Assembly (NCBI RefSeq): GCF_000381525.1
Contig: NZ_KB906619.1
Location: 1 to 43,944 of the forward strand
Reading direction: 5' to 3'
Source: Peptostreptococcus anaerobius VPI 4330 = DSM 2949
GTDB taxonomy: Bacteria > Bacillota > Clostridia > Peptostreptococcales > Peptostreptococcaceae
Length of the DNA stretch: 43,944 nt
This document shows, piece after piece, positions 16,255 to 27,285 of the stretch (position 1 is its first letter; the number at the start of each line of letters is the position of its first letter). The notes under the pieces are model-generated. The model did not search any database. It worked only from the letters and a program-made list of their open reading frames with translations, and was not told where the DNA came from. The position numbers and the translations under genes are program-made.

Positions 16255-17259
16255 ATGAAATATTCTATAAATAATATATTAAAAGTCAAAAATAAGTATA
16301 TCGAATACTATAATAAAAACAGTATCAATATGATAGTCAAGGACATAAAGGATATAGTAAAAATATATAAATCTAGTTCGAGTAAGCACCAGCCAATTTT
16401 TGATATAGAATCTTATATAGATACATTAAATCAAGACACTATAGACATGGCCATTGAGTCAATAAAATCTGGGTATAGTGACATAAATCAAAGCAATAAT
16501 AAAGACTATATATCTAGCCTAGATGACTATAATATAGGACTAGTACTCTTAACTATGCTCCCAGTATTAAATGTCCTATATAAAGAAAATAATATCTCTA
16601 ATTACATATTTTATCATACAATATCAGACATTTTTCTTAGACTAAATATCTACTACTTATCACACAGTGATAAGACTAGGTTTGGACTAGAAAGTTTTGA
16701 AGGAAGCTGGTTGATAAGGATATTTTACCTAAATATATTCAAAATAGGATCTCTACAGTATGAAAAAGTCCACAATAATTGGGCCAGTTTTTGCGACCAA
16801 ACCCTTATAAATAATCTATCCAAAATGGACTTAAATCCTCCTATATTAGATCTTAAGTCTAGAAAATGCAAAAATATAGGAGAAGTATGCCATGATGTAG
16901 ACCTCATATCTATCCATATCATGCAGGGTGAAAATATAAAAAAATTATCTTGCATAGAGTCTATAAAAATGGCCAAGGAATTTTTTTCAGAAAGCATATA
17001 TAACTATAAGTGTTTTTATTGTAGGTCTTGGCTACTCTACAGACCGATGAAGTCGATACTTTCAAGCAAGTCAAGCATTGGAGAATTTATGGACCTATTC
17101 AACATAATTTATGAATACCAAGATCCATCAATGGCACTTGATAGAATATTTGGTAAGTATACATACAGCTTAAAAGATATAAAAAATCCAACAAGTCTAC
17201 AAATAAAAGCCAGAAATAACAGAGATTTACTCGGTATAGGTATAGGAATACTAAAATAA
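16255..17259 (+). CDS. Acyltransferase-like protein (NAT_N/GNAT_C architecture)
   Basis: A 334 aa protein without signal peptide. The C-terminal two thirds resemble the GNAT_C domain family (formerly within DUF5596-type acyltransferase proteins): WLIRIFYLNIFKIGSLQYE near residue 150, DLISIHIMQGENIKKLSCIESIKMAKEFF near 217, and FYCRSWLLYRPMKSIL near 256. These mirror the conserved 'W..RI.RLG.LQ.E', 'HIP.G..L....S...A..FF' and 'C.SWLL...L' blocks as I recall them. The usual HIP is HIM here. The reaction and substrate are unknown. It is head-on to replication and diverges from the sugar importer, which may hint at sugar or glycan acylation, but that is speculation. Confidence 0.72.
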   Translation: MKYSINNILKVKNKYIEYYNKNSINMIVKDIKDIVKIYKSSSSKHQPIFDIESYIDTLNQDTIDMAIESIKSGYSDINQSNNKDYISSLDDYNIGLVLLTMLPVLNVLYKENNISNYIFYHTISDIFLRLNIYYLSHSDKTRFGLESFEGSWLIRIFYLNIFKIGSLQYEKVHNNWASFCDQTLINNLSKMDLNPPILDLKSRKCKNIGEVCHDVDLISIHIMQGENIKKLSCIESIKMAKEFFSESIYNYKCFYCRSWLLYRPMKSILSSKSSIGEFMDLFNIIYEYQDPSMALDRIFGKYTYSLKDIKNPTSLQIKARNNRDLLGIGIGILK

Positions 17260-17263
17260 GAAA

Positions 17264-17308
17264 TCCCCTAGGACAAACGTAAGTAATAACTTATGTCATC
17301 CTAGGGGA
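17264..17308. terminator. Bidirectional terminator between acyltransferase-like gene and serS
   Basis: Stem TCCCCTAGGA (17264-17273) with TCCTAGGGGA (17299-17308), extended by ACGTAAGT/ACTTATGT inside. On the minus strand TTTCTTATTTT follows. It serves two converging genes. Confidence 0.85.
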
Positions 17309-17328
17309 CTATTAATTTATATCAAAAA

Positions 17329-18606
17329 TTACTTGATTACATCGCATCTCATATAGCTTCTTAGGGCTTCTGGAACAACTACTGTTCCGTCTTCCTGCTG
17401 GTAGTTTTCAAGTATAGCTGCTACTGTTCTACCTATAGCTAGACCTGATCCATTTAGTGTATGTACAAATTCAGTCTTGGCATTTCTATCCCTCTTGAAT
17501 CTGATATTGGCTCTTCTAGCCTGGAAGTCTTCAAAGTTTGAGCAAGAAGATATTTCAACATATCTGTTGTAGCTTGGCATCCAAACTTCTAGGTCGTACT
17601 TCTTAGCCGCTGTAAATCCTAGGTCACCTGTACATATCTTTACAACCCTGTATGGTAGTCCTAGTAGCTGTAGCATCTTTTCTGCATCATTTGTAAGGCT
17701 TTCTAATTCTTCATATGAATCTTCTGGCTTAACAAACTTAACTAGTTCAACCTTGTTAAACTGGTGCTGTCTTACTAAACCTCTTGTATCCCTACCTGCT
17801 GAACCTGCTTCTGATCTAAAGCATGGAGTGTAGGCACAGTGCTTGATTGGAAGACTATCAAAGTCTACTATTTCATTGTTGTAAAGATTAGTTACTGGTA
17901 CCTCTGCTGTTGGTACAAGGAAGTAGTCTAATCCTTCAATCTTGAACATATCCTCTTCAAACTTTGGAAGCTGACCAGTACCTATAAAGCTGTTTCTATT
18001 TGCCATAAATGGTGGTATTATCTCTGTGTATCCATTTTCTGAATGCTGGTCCATATAGAAAGATAGTAGGGCTCTTTCTAGTCTAGCTCCTAGTCCCTTA
18101 AGAACTGTAAATCTTGATCCTGTTATCTTTCCACCTCTTTCAAAGTCTAAGATATCTAGGTCTGTTCCTATATCCCAATGAGCCTTTTCTTCAAAGTCAA
18201 ACTTTCTTGGTTCTCCCCAAGTTCTTATCTGAACATTGTCTTCATCAGTTTCACCCTGTGGTACATCTGGGTTTGGTACGTTTGGTATTCTAAGAAGTCT
18301 GTAAACTAGGCCTTCTTCAACTTCCTTTAACTGAGCATCTAGTTCTTTAATCTTGTCTGATAATTCCTTTAGTTCAGCCTTGATTGGTCCTATATCTTGG
18401 CCATTTTTGATCATTTCTGGTATCTTCTTAGAATCTACATTTGACTGGTTCTTCATAACTTCAACTTCTTTTAAGATTTCTTTTCTCTTATCGTCAAGTG
18501 CGATTACTTCATCAAGGTCCTTAGGATCGAATTCACCTTCCCCTCTTCTTCCCATTAGTACTTTGATGTCTTCAAGATTTTCTCTTATTCTTTTTACGTC
18601 TAACAT
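17329..18606 (-). CDS. serS: Seryl-tRNA synthetase
   Basis: Class II synthetase charging tRNA-Ser. With the ATG at 18606 (AGAGG 8 nt upstream) it starts [15 protein letters not shown] and is 425 aa, the standard length. The N-terminal coiled-coil arm spans about residues 25-105. Motif 2 is [21 protein letters not shown] near 255-275, and motif 3 is [18 protein letters not shown] near 380-400. An earlier in-frame ATG at 18660 would add 18 unlikely residues. A T-box leader precedes it, so expression should rise when tRNA-Ser is uncharged. Confidence 0.97.
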   Translation of the reverse strand: MLDVKRIRENLEDIKVLMGRRGEGEFDPKDLDEVIALDDKRKEILKEVEVMKNQSNVDSKKIPEMIKNGQDIGPIKAELKELSDKIKELDAQLKEVEEGLVYRLLRIPNVPNPDVPQGETDEDNVQIRTWGEPRKFDFEEKAHWDIGTDLDILDFERGGKITGSRFTVLKGLGARLERALLSFYMDQHSENGYTEIIPPFMANRNSFIGTGQLPKFEEDMFKIEGLDYFLVPTAEVPVTNLYNNEIVDFDSLPIKHCAYTPCFRSEAGSAGRDTRGLVRQHQFNKVELVKFVKPEDSYEELESLTNDAEKMLQLLGLPYRVVKICTGDLGFTAAKKYDLEVWMPSYNRYVEISSCSNFEDFQARRANIRFKRDRNAKTEFVHTLNGSGLAIGRTVAAILENYQQEDGTVVVPEALRSYMRCDVIK

Positions 18607-18716
18607 ATCCTTTACCTCTCTTTGTCCCAATATATTTTTAGATTTTACGGGTAGTCTCACTCTAAATACTTATAATAATTGCAAACCTAAACTAACTAGT
18701 ATTGTTGTAGATTGTA

Positions 18717-18955
18717 TAAAAAAAGACCTCCGCCCCTAAATAGGGACGAAAGTCAAAATTCCGCGTTACCACCCAAGTTCCCGGATAAATCCGGACTCTC
18801 AAACCCTTATCGCAGGTCCTACGTCTAGTACTATTTCAAACTAGAAGCTCGGGAGTAGATTCAGACTATAGTGCAGTGGATTCTCACCAACTATCCACTC
18901 TCTGCTTACACCTAATAATCCTACTAAGTTCCGTCATTGCTCTTTATCTTGCTAT
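18717..18955 (-). promoter_or_regulatory. Serine T-box leader of serS
   Basis: The minus strand has the T-box bulge sequence GGGTGGTAACGCGG (18761-18774) and then a terminator of 12 bp (18725-18754, GACTTTCGTCCC with GGGGCGGAGGTC) followed by seven T. Upstream is a long Stem I with AGAGAGTGGATAGTTGGTGAG. The candidate specifier is TCT at 18857-18859 in the context GAATCTACT, a serine codon readable by the tRNA-Ser(GGA) of this window. The specifier choice is inferred from context, not from a full fold. Confidence 0.92.
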
Positions 18956-18961
18956 GGCTAC

Positions 18962-18990
18962 ATTATATACCATCAATTTGTTTATTTCAA
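18962..18990 (-). promoter_or_regulatory. Promoter of the serS T-box transcript
   Basis: Minus-strand TTGAAA (18985-18990), 17-bp spacer, TATAAT (18962-18967). The -35 lies 4 bp beyond the mscS stop, so serS has its own promoter immediately after the sigB/mscS run. Confidence 0.82.
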
Positions 18991-18993
18991 GCC

Positions 18994-19824
18994 TTAATTT
19001 AAATTATTTATCACAAAACCACTGGCAAGCTTAATATTCTTCTGGTCAAACTCATTTTTAAATTCTTCCATCAGCTTGTAGTATACCTGCCAATAATCTC
19101 CTGTATTGACCCATGGCTTTGCTATAAACCTTATTATCTTGTTGTTCATTGAGTCTACACCTATAAGTGGGGCTGGATTATCCAGTATCCTCTTTTCCTC
19201 GCTGAACAACCTATTGACAATCTCATACAAGACCTGTATATCCGTATCATACTCCACATTGAAAATAAAATCCATCCTTCTCTTGTTCTGGGCTGTATAG
19301 TTGATTACAGGACTAGATGTTATCTGTGAATTTGGAAGTGTGATCAGCTTGTTGTCAACTGTTGTTAGGACAGTAGAGAACATATTTATTTCTGTTACAG
19401 TGCCCTCTGTTGCCTCACACTTTATATAGTCTCCAAGCTGGAAGGGCTTGAAAAATAGTATGATAAGGCAAGAACCTAGGTTGGCTAGGACTTCCTTGAA
19501 GGCCAAACCTATAGAAAAACCTGCCGCTCCTAGTATGGCTGCAAAGGATGCCGTATTGACACCCAAGACAGCCAAGGACTGCATTATACCAACAAGTATA
19601 ATGGTAACCTGCACAAAATTGATTATAAGGCTCACTAGGCCTATGCTAGTCTTGTACTTGTCCAGCAACCTAGTAAGTATCATCTTGACCAACTTGGCTA
19701 CAAAAAGGCTGACAATAAACAATATCAATGAAAATATTATCTCTGGCAACATGGCTGTCAGTTTTTCACTATACATACCAAGTATAGTTGTCTGCTTTTC
19801 GATTGTATTTTCCATATTATTCAT
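18994..19824 (-). CDS. Small-conductance mechanosensitive channel, MscS family
   Basis: A 276 aa MscS-type channel that opens under membrane tension to release solutes during hypo-osmotic shock. Three membrane segments lie at about residues 28-50, 66-88 and 92-125. The pore helix is rich in alternating Ala/Gly (ASFAAILGAAGFSIGLAFKEVLANLGSCLIILFF). It is followed by the beta domain FQLGDYIKCEATEGTVTEINMFSTVLTTVDNKLITLPNSQI, which is the family signature. It begins 12 nt after sigB and is probably translated from the same transcript, tying the channel to general stress control. The start codon has no strong ribosome-binding site. Confidence 0.9.
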   Translation of the reverse strand: MNNMENTIEKQTTILGMYSEKLTAMLPEIIFSLILFIVSLFVAKLVKMILTRLLDKYKTSIGLVSLIINFVQVTIILVGIMQSLAVLGVNTASFAAILGAAGFSIGLAFKEVLANLGSCLIILFFKPFQLGDYIKCEATEGTVTEINMFSTVLTTVDNKLITLPNSQITSSPVINYTAQNKRRMDFIFNVEYDTDIQVLYEIVNRLFSEEKRILDNPAPLIGVDSMNNKIIRFIAKPWVNTGDYWQVYYKLMEEFKNEFDQKNIKLASGFVINNLN

Positions 19825-19836
19825 TAGTTTGTATTT

Positions 19837-20610
19837 TTAAACCACCTTTAAATATTCTTTTTTTAGTTTTTCAACTATCTTCTTTTCCAGTCTTGAAACA
19901 GTCATCTGTGAAATTCCAAGTTCTCCTGCTATAACTGACTGGGTCTTATTTTCAAAGAATCTACCCTTGACTATAGACACTTCTAACTCGTTTAATGTCT
20001 CCATAAACTTGTCCAAAAAGTCCATATCTTCAATCTGAGAAAAGTTCTTTTCTTCAAAACCTATCTTATCTCCAAGGGTTATATCCTTGTCTTCGTTATC
20101 TTCGTTGCTAGGTGTATCCAGTGACATAGGCTGGTATCCATAAGATGCTTCCATTGCCTCTAGTACATCTTCTAGGTCAACTTCTAGATATTCTGCTATT
20201 TCTATTGGTTTTGGACTCCTCTTTAGTTCCTGCTCCAGTAGAGTCTTGGTATTGCTTATCTTTTTACTCAACTCCTGGATCCTTCTAGGTACTCTCAGTG
20301 TCCAAACCTTGTCTCTAAAGTACTTTTTGATTTCTCCTACTATCGTCGGTGTTGCGAAACTCGAAAATTCAAATCCCTTCGATACGTCATACCTGTCAAT
20401 AGCAAAGATCAAAGCTAATGATGCCACCTGAAAAATATCTTCGTAGTCCACACCCTTATTCATATATTTTCTTGAAAGTATCTTCGCCAAATATAGGTGC
20501 TTTTCTATCAGTATGTTTCTAATTGCAATATTATCTTTGTCCTCAGAAAAAATCTTAAAAAGATCCTTTACATCCATTTCCTCGTATTTTCCTGTGGCTC
20601 CATGATTCAT
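19837..20610 (-). CDS. sigB: RNA polymerase sigma factor SigB/SigF family
   Basis: A 257 aa sigma-70 family factor. Region 2 holds GVDYEDIFQVASLALIFAIDRYDVSKGFEFSSFATPTIVGEIKKYFRD near residues 53-100, followed by RVPRRIQEL. Region 3 and region 4 follow, ending in a helix-turn-helix SVIAGELGISQMTVSRLEKK near 227-246. The rsbV-rsbW-sigB order suggests general stress SigB as in C. difficile. The spoIIA (sigF) operon has the same layout, so sporulation SigF is the alternative; the link to gyrA rather than sporulation genes favours SigB. Its ATG overlaps the rsbW stop (TAATG), indicating coupled translation. Confidence 0.88.
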   Translation of the reverse strand: MNHGATGKYEEMDVKDLFKIFSEDKDNIAIRNILIEKHLYLAKILSRKYMNKGVDYEDIFQVASLALIFAIDRYDVSKGFEFSSFATPTIVGEIKKYFRDKVWTLRVPRRIQELSKKISNTKTLLEQELKRSPKPIEIAEYLEVDLEDVLEAMEASYGYQPMSLDTPSNEDNEDKDITLGDKIGFEEKNFSQIEDMDFLDKFMETLNELEVSIVKGRFFENKTQSVIAGELGISQMTVSRLEKKIVEKLKKEYLKVV

Positions 20611-21017
20611 TACTCTTCAACTCCAACTAATTTAGAAAATCTAATTACAGTACCGCATTCTTCGCAAGATTTAACTTCCACTTCATCCATTAAAGATTTT
20701 ATTATAAATAAACCTAAACCACTAGTCTTAGGATTTTTTAGGTCTGGTTCTGCTACAGCTACCGTGTCATAGCCAATACCTTGGTCGATTACTTCAACAT
20801 CTAATCTTGATTCATTGACTAGGAATTTGACCTCAAATTCTTTTTCCTTGCTGTGTTTAATAGCATTTGTACAAGCTTCTGATATAGCTACTTTTAAGTC
20901 TTCTATATCTTCCATTGTAAATCCCATCTTACTAGCTATACCAGATGTTGTCAGTCTTATCACTGAAACTAAATCTGGATCATTTGACATTTTCATGTTT
21001 ATTACACTAGTTTCCAC
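20610..21017 (-). CDS. rsbW: Anti-sigma factor serine kinase RsbW
   Basis: A 135 aa GHKL-fold ATPase that binds and inhibits SigB and phosphorylates RsbV. The N-box is VAISEACTNAIKHS near residues 44-57, the G1 box VIDQGIGYD near 76, and the G2 box TSGLGLFIIKSLMD near 94. The start is a GTG at 21017 with GGAGG 9 nt upstream, just past the rsbV stop. SpoIIAB is the alternative homologue. Confidence 0.9.
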   Translation of the reverse strand: METSVINMKMSNDPDLVSVIRLTTSGIASKMGFTMEDIEDLKVAISEACTNAIKHSKEKEFEVKFLVNESRLDVEVIDQGIGYDTVAVAEPDLKNPKTSGLGLFIIKSLMDEVEVKSCEECGTVIRFSKLVGVEE

Positions 21018-21021
21018 TCTA

Positions 21022-21339
21022 CTATCCCTCCATTTTTATTATCTGATCGAGTCCTGTTATATTAAATATCTTCTTCACATTATCTCTAGCATTTAATATT
21101 TTTATATCCTTGCCCTTGCTCCTTAGGTTCTTCATTATACCTACTATAACGCCTACACCTGTTGAGTCTATATACTTAAGTTTAGACATATCTATATTTA
21201 TATCAGATAAATTGGATTCAATGTTGTTGTTTAACTCCATCCTTAACTCTTCTGAACAAGATAGATCTAGCTCTCCTGATAGACCTACATTCCAAACTTG
21301 CTGATCATTTTCATATGCTGAATTAATCCCAAATGACAT
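21022..21339 (-). CDS. rsbV: Anti-anti-sigma factor RsbV (STAS domain)
   Basis: A 105 aa single STAS domain. INIDMSKLKYIDSTGVGVIVGI near residues 47-69 carries the phosphorylatable serine in the DSTG motif. Unphosphorylated RsbV would capture RsbW and free SigB. It starts 12 nt after the gyrA stop with AGGAGG upstream, so no separate promoter is evident and it may share transcripts with gyrase. Confidence 0.9.
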   Translation of the reverse strand: MSFGINSAYENDQQVWNVGLSGELDLSCSEELRMELNNNIESNLSDINIDMSKLKYIDSTGVGVIVGIMKNLRSKGKDIKILNARDNVKKIFNITGLDQIIKMEG

Positions 21340-21351
21340 ACTAACAACCTC

Positions 21352-23799
21352 CTAATTTTCTTCTATATCTTCTGCCTTTATCTTGGCTATTGAAACTACT
21401 TCGACCTCTTCATCAGTCCTCATAAGTTTCACACCGCTTGTTATACGGCCGAATATAGAAATTTCATTAACTCTTATCCTTATCAAGACACCATTTGAAT
21501 TTATCATCATCATTTCGTCATCTTCATTTACTAGGGATGAACCTACTATTTTACCTGTCTTTGATGTGATATTGTATGTCTTGATCCCCTTGCCACCTCT
21601 TATCTGTGGCCTGTACTCTTCTACATCACTTCTCTTACCAAAACCATTCTGGCTGACTACTAGGAGATTGTCTCCTTCTCCTATTAGGTTCATAGATACT
21701 ACCCTGTCGTCCTTTGATAGGGTTATACCCTTGACTCCTGTAGCCGTCCTACCCATTGGTCTGACATCTGCTTCATTAAACCTAATAGACATTGCATTTT
21801 CTGTTACTAGTACTACTTCCTGGTTTCCATCAGTCATATTTACCCCTATCAGTTCGTCTCCGTCCTTTAGGTTTATGGCTATTAGACCAGATTTATTTAT
21901 ATTCTTAAACTCACTTATCTGAGTCTTTTTAACTATACCATTTTTTGTTGCCAGAAGTAGATAATCTGACTCATTTCCAGTATTGTTATCTGAGTTAAAT
22001 GTTATTGTCCTAGCTACCTTTTCTCCAGGATTTAACTGGAGTAGGTTGACTATTGCTGTTCCCTTTGATGTTCTCTTTCCTTCTGGAACTTCATATGCAT
22101 TTAACCTATATACCCTACCCCTATTTGTAAAGAATAGGATTGTTGAATATGTTGTTGTGGATATAAGCTCTCTTACAAAGTCTTCTTCCCTAGTTGTAAG
22201 GGCTGATATACCCCTTCCCCCTCTTTTCTGACTCTTATATGTATCAGCTGGAAGTCTCTTTATATATCCTAAATGAGTAAGTGTGATTGCTACATCTTCT
22301 TCTTCAAATAGGTCTTTTACATCGAACTCACCCTCTGCTGGTATGATCTGTGTCCTTCTTGGATCTTCGTGCTTGGCCTTTATAGCAAGCATCTCTTCCT
22401 TGATTACTCCAAGTAGTTTTAATTCATCTGCAAGTATTGACTCAAGGTATTCTATCCTAGCCATTAAGTCCTTGTATTCCTTGTCAATTTTCTCTCTTTC
22501 AAGACCTGTAAGTCTCTGGAGTCTCATGTCCAATATGGCCTGGGCCTGGATTTCTGATAGGGCAAATTCTTCTATCAATCTATCCTTGGCTATCTGGCCT
22601 GTCTTAGATGACCTGATAATTGATATTACCCTGTCTATATTGTCTAGGGCTATCTTCAAACCTTCAAGTATATGAGCCCTAGCATGTGCCTTTCTAAGCT
22701 CGAACTGAGTTCTTCTAGTTATTACATCCTTTTGGTGGTCTAGGTAATAGCCTAGGACCTGCTTTAGGTTGAGTATCTTAGGTGTTCCATCGACTATAGC
22801 AAGCATTATAATTGAGAATGTATCCTCTAGCTGAGAGTGCTTGTATAGGTTGTTTAGAACTATATTGGCATTTGTATCCCTCTTTAGCTCTATTACTATT
22901 CTCATACCCTCTCTGTTGGTCTCATCTCTAAGGTCTGATATTCCCTCTACCTTCTTTTCCTTGACTAGGTCTGCTATCTTTTCAACCAATCTTGCCTTGT
23001 TTACCTGGTATGGTATCTCTGTTACTACTATCTGTTGCTTACCCTTAGGTAGTTCTTCTATCTCTGCCTTGGCCCTTACCTTCACCTTGCCACGACCTGT
23101 CTTATAGGCCTGCTTGATACCGTCATAGCCTACAATAGTTGCAGCTGTTGGGAAGTCTGGTCCCTTTACGTAGTCAAGCAGTTCATCTACATCACAATCC
23201 TGGTTGTCTATGTAGTGGACTGTTGCATCTATTACCTCTCCTAGGTTGTGAGGTGGTATAGATGTCGCCATACCAACGGCTATACCGTTTGATCCATTTA
23301 CCAATAGGTTTGGATACCTAGCTGGCAATACTATAGGCTCTTCTAAGGACTCGTCAAAGTTAGGTCCAAAATCTACTGTCTCTTTTTCTATGTCCCTAAG
23401 AAGCTCTAGGGCAAGCTTTGACATTCTGGCCTCTGTATATCTCATGGCAGCCGGGCTGTCACCATCCACTGAACCAAAGTTACCCTGGCCGTCAACTAGT
23501 AGTCCCCTAGTTGAGAAGTCCTGGGCCATCTTTACCATAGCCATATATACAGATGAGTCACCATGTGGGTGGTACTTACCTAGTACGTCACCGACTATAC
23601 GGGCTGACTTTCTGTATGGCTTGTCTGGAGTGATTCCCTGCTCCATCATAGAATATAATATTCTTCTGTGGACAGGCTTTAGACCATCTCTTACGTCTGG
23701 TAGGGCTCTACCTACGATAACACTCATAGAATAGTCTATGTATGATTTTCTCATTTCTTCTGATATCTCTATGGGAATAATTCTATTATTTGTATCCAT
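21352..23799 (-). CDS. gyrA: DNA gyrase subunit A
   Basis: The 815 aa subunit cuts and rejoins DNA in supercoiling. The catalytic tyrosine lies in [12 protein letters not shown] near residues 117-128, after [22 protein letters not shown] (the quinolone-resistance region, with serine at the usual position). The C-terminal beta-pinwheel carries the GyrA box QKRGGRGI near residue 528. It follows gyrB by 16 nt. Full length, no anomaly. Confidence 0.98.
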   Translation of the reverse strand: MDTNNRIIPIEISEEMRKSYIDYSMSVIVGRALPDVRDGLKPVHRRILYSMMEQGITPDKPYRKSARIVGDVLGKYHPHGDSSVYMAMVKMAQDFSTRGLLVDGQGNFGSVDGDSPAAMRYTEARMSKLALELLRDIEKETVDFGPNFDESLEEPIVLPARYPNLLVNGSNGIAVGMATSIPPHNLGEVIDATVHYIDNQDCDVDELLDYVKGPDFPTAATIVGYDGIKQAYKTGRGKVKVRAKAEIEELPKGKQQIVVTEIPYQVNKARLVEKIADLVKEKKVEGISDLRDETNREGMRIVIELKRDTNANIVLNNLYKHSQLEDTFSIIMLAIVDGTPKILNLKQVLGYYLDHQKDVITRRTQFELRKAHARAHILEGLKIALDNIDRVISIIRSSKTGQIAKDRLIEEFALSEIQAQAILDMRLQRLTGLEREKIDKEYKDLMARIEYLESILADELKLLGVIKEEMLAIKAKHEDPRRTQIIPAEGEFDVKDLFEEEDVAITLTHLGYIKRLPADTYKSQKRGGRGISALTTREEDFVRELISTTTYSTILFFTNRGRVYRLNAYEVPEGKRTSKGTAIVNLLQLNPGEKVARTITFNSDNNTGNESDYLLLATKNGIVKKTQISEFKNINKSGLIAINLKDGDELIGVNMTDGNQEVVLVTENAMSIRFNEADVRPMGRTATGVKGITLSKDDRVVSMNLIGEGDNLLVVSQNGFGKRSDVEEYRPQIRGGKGIKTYNITSKTGKIVGSSLVNEDDEMMMINSNGVLIRIRVNEISIFGRITSGVKLMRTDEEVEVVSIAKIKAEDIEEN

Positions 23800-23815
23800 T
23801 TACTTGTCCACCTCC

Positions 23816-25723
<1,908 letters not shown>

Positions 25724-26839
25724 TTATTTACCTCCATTTTCTATTTCCACTACCTTGCCCGCCTCTATGTTGAATACTGAGTAATCATCCTTGCCCAGTA
25801 TCAACTTGTGTAGGGGGTCTGCTGTTGTAACAAACATCTGTATGTCTTCTAGTTTTTCAACTAGCATTTTCTGCCTGTTTTGATCTAGTTCACTAAAGAC
25901 ATCATCCAGTATCAGGACTGGATAGTCTCCTATCTCCTGCTTTATAAGCTCTATTTCTGAAAGCTTAAGGGATATTGAGGCCGTTCTCTGCTGGCCCTGT
26001 GAACCATATAACCTAACATCAATATCATTTAAATAAATAACTATATCATCCCTATGAGGACCGATCCTAGTATTCCTATTTAGCATATCGTGATCGATAT
26101 TTTCCTCATGGGCGCTTATTATTTTTTCCCTCATAGACCTTATATCATCTTGGTCAGTGACCTCAATCTGGCTCTTGTACCTGATCTTTAAGACCTCTTT
26201 ATCAGAGGTTAGCTTTTGGTGTAGGTCACTGGATATTATAGATAACTTGCCTACAAAGTCTCTCCTGATAAGGTATATTTCAGCCGCATAATTAGCCAAA
26301 GTCTCACTGTAGACAGCAAGTAGGTTCCTGTCTATATAATGGCTCTTAAGGAGCTTATTTCTCTCGTCAAGCACCTTGTTGTAACTAGTCAATATAGAAT
26401 AGTATCTAGGCATAATCTGGCTTATTTCTTTGTCTATAAAGCTACGTCTTTCCTTGGGGCCATCCTTTATTAGCTTAAGGTCTTCAGGAGAAAAAATAAC
26501 AACATTAAGGTTGCCAAGTAGGTCCTGAATAGACTTTACAGATACGCCATTGACCTTGATGCCTTTTTTATCCTTGGCTATGGCGATCTCTATCTTCTTG
26601 TCTATATTATTTCTAGTAAATGAACACCCTATATACAGGCTATCCTTGTCGAACTTTATCAGTTCCTTGTCCTTACTAGTCCTAAATGACTTACCTATGG
26701 CTATCAGGGTCAAAGACTCGACTATGTTGGTCTTTCCCTGTCCATTTTTTCCCAGTATTAAGTTTATATGCTCGTTAAAATCAACTGATAAATCATTATA
26801 ATTTCTATAGTTTACCAATTTAAGACTATTTATATGCAA
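25724..26839 (-). CDS. recF: DNA replication and repair protein RecF
   Basis: SMC-like ATPase of 371 aa acting with RecO and RecR at single-strand gaps. Walker A is ILGKNGQGKTNIVESL near residues 28-43, the signature SQGQQRTASISLKL near 280, and Walker B PVLILDDVFSELD near 305. The start is TTG at 26839, 9 nt after the rlbA stop; no ATG gives a better fit. It lies between rlbA and gyrB as in most Firmicutes. Confidence 0.97.
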   Translation of the reverse strand: MHINSLKLVNYRNYNDLSVDFNEHINLILGKNGQGKTNIVESLTLIAIGKSFRTSKDKELIKFDKDSLYIGCSFTRNNIDKKIEIAIAKDKKGIKVNGVSVKSIQDLLGNLNVVIFSPEDLKLIKDGPKERRSFIDKEISQIMPRYYSILTSYNKVLDERNKLLKSHYIDRNLLAVYSETLANYAAEIYLIRRDFVGKLSIISSDLHQKLTSDKEVLKIRYKSQIEVTDQDDIRSMREKIISAHEENIDHDMLNRNTRIGPHRDDIVIYLNDIDVRLYGSQGQQRTASISLKLSEIELIKQEIGDYPVLILDDVFSELDQNRQKMLVEKLEDIQMFVTTADPLHKLILGKDDYSVFNIEAGKVVEIENGGK

Positions 26840-26847
26840 AACTACAC

Positions 26848-27054
26848 CTACTTTACCATATAGTCATCGTTCATATAAGTTACTATGTCTCCCCTTACTA
26901 GCTTTTTACCTCTCTGAGTTGCAACTTGTGAGTTGACCTTTATATCTTCAGACATAATCATAACCTTGGCTTCTCCACCAGTACTAGCTATATCTGCTAA
27001 TTTTAAAAACTGGTCAAGCTTTATAAATTCCGACTCAATCTTTATATTTTTCAT
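26848..27054 (-). CDS. rlbA: S4-like RNA-binding protein RlbA (YaaA)
   Basis: A 68 aa small protein with an S4-like fold (ESEFIKLDQFLKLADIASTGGEAK, then VNSQVATQRGKKLVRGDIV), implicated in ribosome assembly in B. subtilis. The ATG at 27054 has AGGAG 5 nt upstream; an earlier in-frame start would add 34 unlikely residues. First gene of the rlbA-recF-gyrB-gyrA run. Confidence 0.92.
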   Translation of the reverse strand: MKNIKIESEFIKLDQFLKLADIASTGGEAKVMIMSEDIKVNSQVATQRGKKLVRGDIVTYMNDDYMVK

Positions 27055-27179
27055 ATTTTCTCCTAATTCAAAATCCCATATGCAATATACTAAAAATACA
27101 TGACTATTAAAACTTATTGAATAAATTTTAATTATATTAAACGTGTATACAGGCAATTTTGCTTTATATACAATATAAT

Positions 27180-27188
27180 ATTATACCA
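27180..27188 (-). promoter_or_regulatory. Extended -10 promoter of the rlbA-gyrase run
   Basis: Minus-strand TGGTATAAT (27180-27188) is an extended -10 element, with a weak TTCACA 19 bp upstream. It lies between the dnaN terminator and rlbA and is the best candidate for driving rlbA-recF-gyrB-gyrA and perhaps the sigB module. Confidence 0.55.
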
Positions 27189-27233
27189 TATTTCCATGTA
27201 TTTTTGTGAATTCTACATTACTTAATTAAATTA

Positions 27234-27268
27234 AAAATAAGCGACACTAGTATTGTATCGCTTATTTT
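27234..27268 (-). terminator. Terminator after dnaN
   Basis: Stem AAAATAAGCGA (27234-27244) with TCGCTTATTTT (27258-27268), with the T-rich arm followed by further A/T. It lies 17 nt after the dnaN stop and insulates the gyrase run from dnaA-dnaN. Confidence 0.75.
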
Positions 27269-27285
27269 CAGACTTGGTAATTTTA

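Noticed and set aside
19837-21339. Reading rsbV-rsbW-sigB as the sporulation operon spoIIAA-spoIIAB-sigF
   Set aside because: Layout alone cannot exclude it, but the location after gyrA and next to mscS and serS fits the stress module better.
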